From Candidatus Dormiibacterota bacterium (GTDB lineage: Bacteria; Vulcanimicrobiota; Vulcanimicrobiia; Vulcanimicrobiales; Vulcanimicrobiaceae), in the NCBI GenBank assembly GCA_035532035.1, contig DATKRS010000032.1, positions 1 through 46,663 of the forward strand: 46,663 nucleotides of DNA, in the 5' to 3' direction. The notes beneath the pieces were generated by a model, which made no database searches, had not been told where the DNA came from, and saw only the letters and a list, made by a program, of their open reading frames with translations. The number at the start of each line of letters is the position of its first letter. Positions within the stretch are counted from its first letter, which is position 1. Shown here in pieces: positions 1 to 6,378 of this stretch. The position numbers and the translations under genes were made by a program.

Positions 1-585
1 ATGTATCGCATCCAGGACAGCGACGCATTGCTGGTGGTCGATCCACAGAACGACTTCCTACCGGGCGGCAGTTTGGCCGTACCCGACGGCAATCGCATCT
101 TCGAGCCGATCAACCGGCTGATGCCGCTCTTCAGCTACGTCGTCGCGTCGCGCGACTGGCATCCGCGCGATCACGCGTTCTTCCAGGCGTACGGCGGCCC
201 GTGGCCCTTCCATTGCCTAGCCGGAACCTCGGGCGCCCAGTTCTCGCCGCTGCTGCACGCAGACGAGGTCGACGAAATCGTCAGCAAGGGCACCGACCCG
301 AAGACCGACGGCTACAGCGCCTTCGCCGGAACCGCGCTGACCGATCGTCTCCACGCGCACGGGATACGGCGCCTCTTTATCGCAGGCATCGCCACCGATT
401 ACTGCGTGCGGTGTACGACCCTGGACGCGCGCGCGGCCGGCTTCGACATCGTCGTCATCAGCGACGCGATCGCCGCCATCAACGCACGCCCGGGCGATGA
501 AGAGCGCGCAATCGCGGAGATGCGCGCGTGCGGCGCCGGTTTCACGGACTCGCATCACGTCGTCGCGGGTGACCAAGCGCGATGA
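1..585 (+). CDS. pncA: Nicotinamidase (isochorismatase family)
   Basis: Hydrolyses nicotinamide to nicotinate and ammonia in the cytosolic NAD salvage pathway. The 194-residue product has normal length for the family. The catalytic triad is visible as D14 (VVDPQNDF), K96 (SKGTD) and nucleophile C135 (ATDYCVRCT). Metal ligands typical of PncA appear as D52 and H54 in SRDWHP, with H58 or H71 (WPFHC, matching the family WPxHCVxGT) nearby. The ATG is the first base of the window, so an upstream start cannot be excluded, but the N-terminus already aligns with family starts. Its TGA overlaps the next gene's ATG (ATGA at 582-585), so it is translationally coupled to an NCS1 permease. The family call is secure; substrate preference between nicotinamide and similar amides is not proven. 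Confidence 0.93.
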   Translation: MYRIQDSDALLVVDPQNDFLPGGSLAVPDGNRIFEPINRLMPLFSYVVASRDWHPRDHAFFQAYGGPWPFHCLAGTSGAQFSPLLHADEVDEIVSKGTDPKTDGYSAFAGTALTDRLHAHGIRRLFIAGIATDYCVRCTTLDARAAGFDIVVISDAIAAINARPGDEERAIAEMRACGAGFTDSHHVVAGDQAR

Positions 586-1961
586 GCGAGGCACGCGTAT
601 ACAGGGATCAAGTCCTCGAGGTCGAGCCGACCGGCATCGAGCATGTACGCGACGATCAGCGCCACGGCAGTCCGCGCCATCTCTTCGGCGTGTGGTTTTC
701 CGCAAACGCCGAGATCGCGACCTGGATGGTCGGCCTCATCATCGCCGCGTCGTACGGCACCGATTTGCGCAGCGCCGCAGCCGGAATTCTGATCGGGAAT
801 CTCGCCGGGTTCGCCGTCCTCGGCGCACTCGCAACGATGGGGCCGCGCTACGGCGTGCCGCAAATGGTGGCGGGGCGGCTTGCCTTCGGGCGCAGCGGAA
901 ACGTCGCGCCCGCAACGCTCAGTTTCCTCGCCGGCGTCGGATGGTTCGCAATCAACACGGTCTTCGGCGCGTACGCGTTGCAAACGATCGCGGGATGGCC
1001 GTACCCCGCGGCGCTCGGCGTCATGCTCGCATTGCAAATCCTGATCGCGGTGTACGGCTACAACTTCATTCACCTCTTCGAGCGCGCGAGCGTCGTGCTG
1101 CTCGCGTTCGGCTTCCTGATCCTCGGCGTCGTGACGTTCTCACACGTACAATGGAACGCACCGTTCAATCCGCTCGCGCCGGCCGCCGGAGGAGGCCCGC
1201 TCGCAGGGTTCGTTTTCGCAACCGCACTCGCGTTCTCGTATGCGCTCGGATGGGTACCGTGTGCTTCGGACTACTCGCGCTACCTGCCCAGCACGACGAG
1301 CGCGCGCGCGGTGTGGTGGTACTCGTTCCTCGGCTGCGTCGTCTCGTGCGTCGTGCTCGAGATCATGGGCGCGGCCACGGTCACCGCCGTGTCGCACGGC
1401 TCCGCGCTTACGAACATGCTTCCGACGCAGGCGGTCTCCGTGCTCTTGCGCTCGGGGTGGGTTGCCAAGCTCGTGCTCTTTGCCGTCGTGCTGGGGACGC
1501 TGACGGCCAACTGCATGAACCTCTACTCCGGAGCCCTCGCGGCGCTCGTGGCGTTCAACATTCGCGTGAAGCGCGCGGCAGCCGCGCTCGCTGTCGGCGT
1601 GCTCGGAGCGCTGCTCGCGACCGGCGGCGCCGTGTGGAGCGATATGGCGACGTACTATACCAACTTCTTGTTGCTGCTCTCGTACTGGGCGTCGCCCTGG
1701 GCCGCCGTCGTGCTCGTCGATCTCTGGCTGCGCGGCCGCTCACAGGCCGACCCCGAGCGCGCGCCCCGTTGGCGGACGGGCATCGTTGCGTGGATCGCAG
1801 GATTGCTCGCCTCGACGCCTTTTTGGAACCAAGCCTGGTTTGTCGGACCTGTCGCGCACGCGTATCCGCAGCTCGGGGACGTTTCCTATTACGTCGGGTT
1901 TGTCGTCGCCGGTGCGCTCACGGCGCTCCTCCGCCGAGCCGAGAGCGTCAAGTTTGCGTAA
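582..1961 (+). CDS. NCS1-family permease (cytosine/purine/vitamin type)
   Basis: Integral membrane symporter of the nucleobase-cation-symport-1 family, 459 residues with about 12 hydrophobic segments. The family hallmark FGVWFSANAEIATW lies at residues 35-48, and a second conserved stretch (FGRSGNVAPATLSFLAGVGWF) follows. Family members carry cytosine, purines, allantoin, hydantoin, thiamine or pyridine vitamins across the inner membrane. The start overlaps the stop of the nicotinamidase gene, so co-translation suggests import of nicotinamide, nicotinate or another amide that PncA handles. That substrate is inference only. No frameshift is seen and the ends look intact. Confidence 0.88.
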   Translation: MSEARVYRDQVLEVEPTGIEHVRDDQRHGSPRHLFGVWFSANAEIATWMVGLIIAASYGTDLRSAAAGILIGNLAGFAVLGALATMGPRYGVPQMVAGRLAFGRSGNVAPATLSFLAGVGWFAINTVFGAYALQTIAGWPYPAALGVMLALQILIAVYGYNFIHLFERASVVLLAFGFLILGVVTFSHVQWNAPFNPLAPAAGGGPLAGFVFATALAFSYALGWVPCASDYSRYLPSTTSARAVWWYSFLGCVVSCVVLEIMGAATVTAVSHGSALTNMLPTQAVSVLLRSGWVAKLVLFAVVLGTLTANCMNLYSGALAALVAFNIRVKRAAAALAVGVLGALLATGGAVWSDMATYYTNFLLLLSYWASPWAAVVLVDLWLRGRSQADPERAPRWRTGIVAWIAGLLASTPFWNQAWFVGPVAHAYPQLGDVSYYVGFVVAGALTALLRRAESVKFA

Positions 1962-1982
1962 AGCACGCGTTTGGATTGCTCC

Positions 1983-2000
1983 TCGGCTAAAGCTCGGCTA
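1983..2000 (+). promoter_or_regulatory. Tandem heptamer repeats, candidate SARP/BTAD operator
   Basis: TCGGCTA occurs at 1983-1989 and again at 1994-2000, exactly 11 bp apart with a 4-bp spacer; the identical core extends to CTCGGCTAA. Direct heptamers with 11-bp periodicity are the classical recognition pattern of SARP/OmpR-type winged-helix activators. They lie 63 bases before the start of the BTAD-domain gene at 2064, so autoregulation is plausible. I could not find a convincing -10 hexamer at the usual spacing. The pattern is seen directly; the function is inferred. Confidence 0.4.
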
Positions 2001-2063
2001 AGCGGCAGACGATGCTGTAAGCACGGACGCCTGCGAAGCGGGCGCCAACCGGTGGAGGTCAGG

Positions 2064-3551
2064 ATGCCGACGGGGGTCGCGATCCCAGCGCGAATGCCCA
2101 GGAAGCCGACGTACGTTCTTCGACGCGAGCGCCTTCTGGCATGGCTCGAGCGCTACGCGCAAACGCCGTTGCGGGCAATCGTTGCTCCCGCGGGCTTCGG
2201 TAAGAGCGTCTTGTTGTCCGAGTATGCTGCGGCACGGCCTGCGTGTTTTTATATTGCGATCGGACCGTTGCGCCGGCTGACCGACCGGCCCGCAATGGTG
2301 CTGTGCGAGCGCCTGGGCATGTCGCCCGAATGCGGCCTATCCGTCGAATCGGCGGTCGCGGCGTTCGAGGCGCTTCCTCCGTGCGAGATCGCGATCGACG
2401 AGATCGACGCGCTGCGCCGCGACGATCGGGAAGCGCTCGCGCAGATCGTCGCGCAGATGCCCGAGCACGTTCGCGTCATCCTTGCCGGGCGCTCGCGCGA
2501 GAGCGTCGCCGATCCCCGCCGTCTGCTCGACGGCGGTACCGCTCTCCTCGACGCATCGAGCTTGGCATTCACCGCCGGCGAAATCGGCGAGCTTGCCGCG
2601 CTCGCAGCCGTGGAAGCGCAGAGCGCGCAGGTGACGCAGCTCGCGCGCGAGAGCGAAGGCTGGCCGCTCGTCGTCGCCGGCGCGATTCGCGCAGCAGCCG
2701 ACGCCGGCCGGACGCTCGCCGACGCGATGCGCCTGTGGAATGCCGAGCGGGGCGTCTCGCTGCGCGAAATGATCTTGGCGGATGCCGCGGCCTCCGATCT
2801 CGGCCCCGCGCTCGTGCGCCTCTGTTCGAGCGAAGGACTCGTCGCCGCCGACGACCTCGGCGCGCTCGAGCGTGCCGGCCTCTACGTCGTGCGCTCCGAG
2901 TACGGGTACGCGCTGCTTCGCGCGGTTGCGAGCGCCTTCAATCCGCATGGCGAAACGCTCGATCTCGCTGCGCTCCCCGACGCAAGCCCCATGTTTGTTC
3001 GCCTCCTCGGCGAGTTCGAGGTGCGCATCGGCGGGCGCCGTATCGAATGGATTCGGCGCAAGGACGCGGCGCTCTTCAAGCATCTGCTCCTCGCGCCGCT
3101 CGGTCGCGCCTCTCGCAGCGAGCTTTGCGAGCTCTTCTGGCCAACGCACGACCGCCAACAGGCCGGCCAGAACCTGCGCACGACGTGCAGCAACATCCGC
3201 GCCGCGCTTCGCCGGTGCTTGCCCGAGTCGCGCGTCGATCTCTACTTCCGCTGCGAGGGCGGCGACGTCGTCCTTCGCACCGATCTCGCTGCCACCGATC
3301 TCGCTGCTTTCACCGCGCACGTGGCGGCGGCTCGCGAGGCGATGACCGCTCAGCATCTCGATCGCGCCGCCGAAGATTATGAAGCCGCGCGCGCGCTCTA
3401 CCGCGGGCCGCTGATCCTCGAGCCGCCGACGGAGGCTAATGCCGCGGTCGCCCGCGACGTCGACGAGAGCTTCAACGAGATCCAGCGCCATGTGACCGCG
3501 TTGCGCCGGCTGCGCGCCGACGTGGTTCCTCTGCGCTCGGTCGTCGCCTAA
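2064..3551 (+). CDS. MalT-like ATPase/BTAD (SARP-type) transcriptional regulator
   Basis: Predicted cytosolic transcription activator of 495 residues. The N-terminal part is a STAND/MalT-like NTPase with Walker A APAGFGKS (41-48) and Walker B IAIDEID (109-115). It is followed by a helical region that includes a LARESEGWPL segment (193-202) typical of MalT/LuxR-family ATPases. From about 310 (MFVRLLGEFEVRIGG) comes an OmpR-like winged helix, then a BTAD region with RAAEDYEAARALYRGPLI. This order is reversed relative to Streptomyces SARPs, where the DNA-binding/BTAD part is N-terminal. The long TPR array usual in MalT-type proteins is missing. The start is set at ATG 2064 because GGTGGAGG sits at 2051-2058; a longer in-frame reading from 1971 has no such site and would overlap the candidate operator. 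Target genes are unknown. Confidence 0.8.
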   Translation: MPTGVAIPARMPRKPTYVLRRERLLAWLERYAQTPLRAIVAPAGFGKSVLLSEYAAARPACFYIAIGPLRRLTDRPAMVLCERLGMSPECGLSVESAVAAFEALPPCEIAIDEIDALRRDDREALAQIVAQMPEHVRVILAGRSRESVADPRRLLDGGTALLDASSLAFTAGEIGELAALAAVEAQSAQVTQLARESEGWPLVVAGAIRAAADAGRTLADAMRLWNAERGVSLREMILADAAASDLGPALVRLCSSEGLVAADDLGALERAGLYVVRSEYGYALLRAVASAFNPHGETLDLAALPDASPMFVRLLGEFEVRIGGRRIEWIRRKDAALFKHLLLAPLGRASRSELCELFWPTHDRQQAGQNLRTTCSNIRAALRRCLPESRVDLYFRCEGGDVVLRTDLAATDLAAFTAHVAAAREAMTAQHLDRAAEDYEAARALYRGPLILEPPTEANAAVARDVDESFNEIQRHVTALRRLRADVVPLRSVVA

Positions 3552-3560
3552 GGGAAACTC

Positions 3561-3890
3561 TCAGGAGGCAACGGTCGGCGTCACGAGGTCGCCGGCCCGG
3601 ATCCCGCGGCGCTCGATCGAGCCCGCAGCGAGTTCCACGACGCGCGACGCCCCGACGCAGCCGACGAACGGGCGCCACGGCCGGACGTTTGCGACCGCAC
3701 GCACCACCCGGTCGCCGGCATCGAGGAAGACGACGTCGATCGGTACGCGCATGAAGAACGTGTGAATCGACGAGCACCGGTCGAAGAGCATGCCTTCGTC
3801 CTCTCCTACCTGCGTGCGCCCGATCAGCCCCAACGTGCGCTGTACGAACGAGCGCGCGGGCGTAGCGCGGATACTGTGCGAGGTTGCCAC
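3561..3890 (-). CDS. DUF192 family protein
   Basis: Small protein of 109 residues with the DUF192 core: QRTLGLIGR near the N-terminus, then DEGMLF, HTFFMRVPIDVVFLD and the C-terminal ASRVVELAAGSIERRGIRAGD. Its biochemical role is not established, although DUF192 genes often sit beside Tad pilus genes. Here it is the distal gene of the minus-strand Tad operon, 161 bases after a prepilin peptidase. The start is GTG at 3890 without a clear Shine-Dalgarno, and there is no signal peptide from this start, whereas some family members are secreted. It converges with the BTAD regulator, leaving 9 bases between stop codons. Confidence 0.75.
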   Translation of the reverse strand: MATSHSIRATPARSFVQRTLGLIGRTQVGEDEGMLFDRCSSIHTFFMRVPIDVVFLDAGDRVVRAVANVRPWRPFVGCVGASRVVELAAGSIERRGIRAGDLVTPTVAS

Positions 3891-4020
3891 TGCATTCTCG
3901 ATTTTGCCAATCGGACGGATTCAGACCTTCCACGAGGCATCCGGCCCAACGGCTTCGAGCCCCTGCGGGGCGATCGCGGGGGCGCCACAGCATTCGGATC
4001 AACAAGCAATGCCGGGATTC

Positions 4021-4039
4021 ACTCCGTCTTAGCCGGAGT
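4021..4039 (-). other. Stem-loop in the spacer before the DUF192 gene
   Basis: The 161-base spacer 3891-4051 contains a perfect 6-bp stem (ACTCCG at 4021-4026 with CGGAGT at 4034-4039) and further GC-rich self-complementary stretches toward 3950-3990. On the minus strand it follows the prepilin peptidase stop. No T tract follows, so it is not a standard Rho-independent terminator. It could reduce read-through or stabilise mRNA ends. I see no open frame of merit and no recognisable riboswitch or tRNA in the spacer. Confidence 0.3.
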
Positions 4040-4051
4040 GGTTACGCATGG

Positions 4052-4660
4052 TCAGCTATGGACGCTGAACCCGAACGCGAGGAGCATCGCCACCACGATG
4101 TACGGAGCGAACGCAATCGGCTGCGTGCCCTTGTTCCGTATTACCGAAACCACGGTTGCGGCAAAGCACGCCACCGCAAGAGCCAGCAGCGACGTCTGCA
4201 AGCCGAGCGCTGCGCCGGTCAGCATCGCGAGCTTCGCGTCGCCCCACCCCATCCCGCGGCCGCGTGAGAACGTTGCTGCGAGCGCGAAGGCGGCGAAGAC
4301 GACCACCGCTGAGATCGCAATCCACCACGTGTGATGGAGCAGAACGCCGAGCGCGATGATGCCGAGCGGAGCGAGCGTGAACGCGTCCGGCACGATGCCG
4401 GTACGCGCGTCGCTATACCACGCGCCGACGAGCGGAACGCCGAGCAGAGCGATCGTGCCGAGCTGCGCGAGGTTTCCTCCGCGCGCGGCGACGACGATAC
4501 CGAGGAGCGCAAAGAGCACGATCGGCACGGCAGGATGCAGCCACATGGGCGCCGGACCATCGTCGTGGCGCTGAGTGCGCGCACAGACGAAATCGGCCGC
4601 GATGATGCCGCACGTCGCCGCGCACGCATAGATGAACGCCCAGGCGAGTATGCCGACCAT
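4052..4660 (-). CDS. A24 prepilin peptidase, operon-distal copy
   Basis: Inner-membrane aspartic protease of the type IV prepilin peptidase family, 202 residues with about seven hydrophobic segments. The two catalytic aspartates are present in YSDARTGIVPD and in the GxGD-type motif GMGWGDAKL. It should cleave Flp-type or TadE/F-type prepilins after the conserved glycine. No N-terminal cysteine-rich methylase domain exists, as in TadV/CpaA. Its ATG overlaps the tadC stop (TGATG at 4658-4662). This is the second peptidase in the same operon; the other is at 9308-9859, and both look catalytically intact. It may be specialised for pseudopilins. Confidence 0.85.
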   Translation of the reverse strand: MVGILAWAFIYACAATCGIIAADFVCARTQRHDDGPAPMWLHPAVPIVLFALLGIVVAARGGNLAQLGTIALLGVPLVGAWYSDARTGIVPDAFTLAPLGIIALGVLLHHTWWIAISAVVVFAAFALAATFSRGRGMGWGDAKLAMLTGAALGLQTSLLALAVACFAATVVSVIRNKGTQPIAFAPYIVVAMLLAFGFSVHS

Positions 4661-5505
4661 CAGTGGTAAATATACCTCGCGAGAACTCCGCCGAAGATCA
4701 TGATGAAGAGCGACGGCAGCATGAAGAGCGCCATGGGAAAGATCAACTTATTCGAAAGCGCTGCCGCCAGCTCTTCCGCGCGCATGATGCGCCGGTCGCG
4801 CGAGTCGGCTGCAAGTTCTTCGATGACGTGCGTTATCGATGCTCCGACGCGCTCGGATTGCACGAGTGCCGTGATGACGGTCGTCAGATCCGGCTCGCGC
4901 ACGCGCGATGCCATCGCGGTCAGCGCCTCGGCGCGCGAGCGCCCCAGCCGTACGTCCTGCAACGCCGTGCGCATCTCGTCACCTAGCGCTCCGTGCAAGC
5001 CCTCCGCAGCAACCGAGATGGCAGCGTTCAGCGCGACGCCCGCCTCGACCGTGCTCGACAGCAGGTCGAGAAAGTCGGGCAGCGCGCGGCGGATTTCGGT
5101 CTTCCGCCGGTTGATCGTGCCCGCGAGCTCGCCAAAGGGACGATAGAAGCCGAATCCTGCAAGCGCCGCTACGAGCAGCAGCATCGCCGTCGACGTTTGG
5201 TGCAGCAGGAGCATGGCTAGGAACCCGATGCCGGTGCCGACCGCGCAATAGACGCCGGCGCGTGCGAAGAGCTTTGCCGGCGTGACGTCGTACCAGCCCG
5301 CCTCTTGCAGGCGCACCTCGAGTCGATCGCGCCGCTGATCGTTGAGCAGGCGCTGAAAGATCGTTCCGGATTCGTCGGCGCCTCCCATTCCTGCCGAGAC
5401 GTTGATCGCGGCAAGCTGCGCCTTCACATCGCTGTTCGAGCTCGTCATCGCGTACACGATGACGCCCACGGCGCCGACCACGAGAAGAATCAACAGCACG
5501 ACCAT
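4660..5505 (-). CDS. tadC: Tad pilus inner-membrane platform protein TadC
   Basis: GspF/T2SSF-domain membrane protein of the Flp pilus assembly platform, which works with TadB and the TadA ATPase. From ATG 5505 the product has 281 residues: an immediate N-terminal transmembrane helix (MVVLLILLVVGAVGV), a central pair of hydrophobic segments, a T2SSF helical domain beginning near RRALPDFLDLLSSTVEAGVALNAA, and a C-terminal helix (LFMLPSLFIMIFGGVLARYI). The start is chosen at 5505 because it forms a TGATG overlap with the tadB stop; a longer reading from ATG 5544 would add 13 residues inside tadB. It is coupled at its 3' end to the prepilin peptidase gene by another TGATG. Confidence 0.87.
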   Translation of the reverse strand: MVVLLILLVVGAVGVIVYAMTSSNSDVKAQLAAINVSAGMGGADESGTIFQRLLNDQRRDRLEVRLQEAGWYDVTPAKLFARAGVYCAVGTGIGFLAMLLLHQTSTAMLLLVAALAGFGFYRPFGELAGTINRRKTEIRRALPDFLDLLSSTVEAGVALNAAISVAAEGLHGALGDEMRTALQDVRLGRSRAEALTAMASRVREPDLTTVITALVQSERVGASITHVIEELAADSRDRRIMRAEELAAALSNKLIFPMALFMLPSLFIMIFGGVLARYIYH

Positions 5506-6365
5506 CAGATGTCGAGCCTCGAGAGCTTGCCGAAGACGATCCATCCCAGGGTGATCAAACCTACGACGACGCCCAAGCAGAGCCGGCCGAGCAGCGTGTA
5601 GAGCAAGCCCGCGCGCATGTCAGGCTCGAAGGTCAGGATAAAGATGCCGACGCCGATGGGGAGCGCCGAGATGATGTACTTCGTAAAGCGAGCCTCGGAG
5701 GTCAGCGCGGCGATCTTACGATTCAGTTTGCGGCGCTGCTTGATCGTCTCCGCCAAGTTCTCCAGCACTTTGCCGAGGTTGCCGCCCGTCTGACTCTGGA
5801 TCCGAATCGAGCGCGTCATCATCGCAAGCTCGCTCGAAGGCATGCGGTCGGCGAGCTGGTCGAGGGCGTCGTAGATGCTGACGCCGATTTGGGTCTGGCT
5901 CAGCACCCGCGAGAACTCGATCCGCGACGGATCCGGCATGTCGCTCACGACGGTGACGAGTGCTTGCCGCAAGCCGAGCCCAACCCGCAGAGCGCCCGTG
6001 ATCAAACGCAGTACGATCTCCAGCTGATTATTGAAATGATTGAGGCGCCGTAGCACCTTGAGATTGACGTACCCCTTGACGCCCACGTATGCGATCCACG
6101 ACGTGCCGGCGAGCAAGAGGAGACCGACGATTGGCGACGGCTTGAGGAGAAACGCCAGAACGCCCCACGGAATGATCGCCGCTGCGATCACCATGAGCGC
6201 AAGCTCTTCGGCCTTGATCGGAATCGCCGCGCGCTCGAGCAACCTGCGGTACGGCTCCAGCCGCAGCGCGACCCACGCGACGAGCCGGTCCCAGAACGCG
6301 ACGCAGCCGATCGCGACTGCGCCCGCGACGCCGAAGAAGACGATGAACGGTGCGACCGAGGTCAT
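5505..6365 (-). CDS. tadB: Tad pilus inner-membrane platform protein TadB
   Basis: Second GspF-type platform protein, 286 residues. It has an N-terminal helix (PFIVFFGVAGAVAIGCVAF), two central hydrophobic segments (residues about 55-95), a T2SSF domain with FNNQLEIVLRLITGALRVGLGLRQAL and QTGGNLGKVLENLAETIKQR, and two C-terminal helices. TadB and TadC are thought to form the inner-membrane base that couples ATPase motion to pilin extraction. It follows the TadZ-TadA gene by 13 bases and overlaps tadC. TadB normally has about 300 residues, so the length is usual. Confidence 0.88.
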   Translation of the reverse strand: MTSVAPFIVFFGVAGAVAIGCVAFWDRLVAWVALRLEPYRRLLERAAIPIKAEELALMVIAAAIIPWGVLAFLLKPSPIVGLLLLAGTSWIAYVGVKGYVNLKVLRRLNHFNNQLEIVLRLITGALRVGLGLRQALVTVVSDMPDPSRIEFSRVLSQTQIGVSIYDALDQLADRMPSSELAMMTRSIRIQSQTGGNLGKVLENLAETIKQRRKLNRKIAALTSEARFTKYIISALPIGVGIFILTFEPDMRAGLLYTLLGRLCLGVVVGLITLGWIVFGKLSRLDI

Positions 6366-6378
6366 TCCGGGATCTCCG

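Noticed and set aside
2337-3491. Long open frame antisense to the BTAD regulator
   Set aside because: It has no conserved motif or ribosome site and mirrors the codon bias of the sense gene; high GC produces many such frames.
1962-3551. Secondary-metabolite cluster implied by a SARP-type regulator
   Set aside because: No polyketide, peptide synthetase or tailoring enzyme lies nearby; neighbours are transport and pilus genes.
3891-4051. tRNA-like T-loop text (GGTCTGAATCCGTCC) on the minus strand
   Set aside because: No acceptor stem, D arm or anticodon arm can be formed at the correct spacing.
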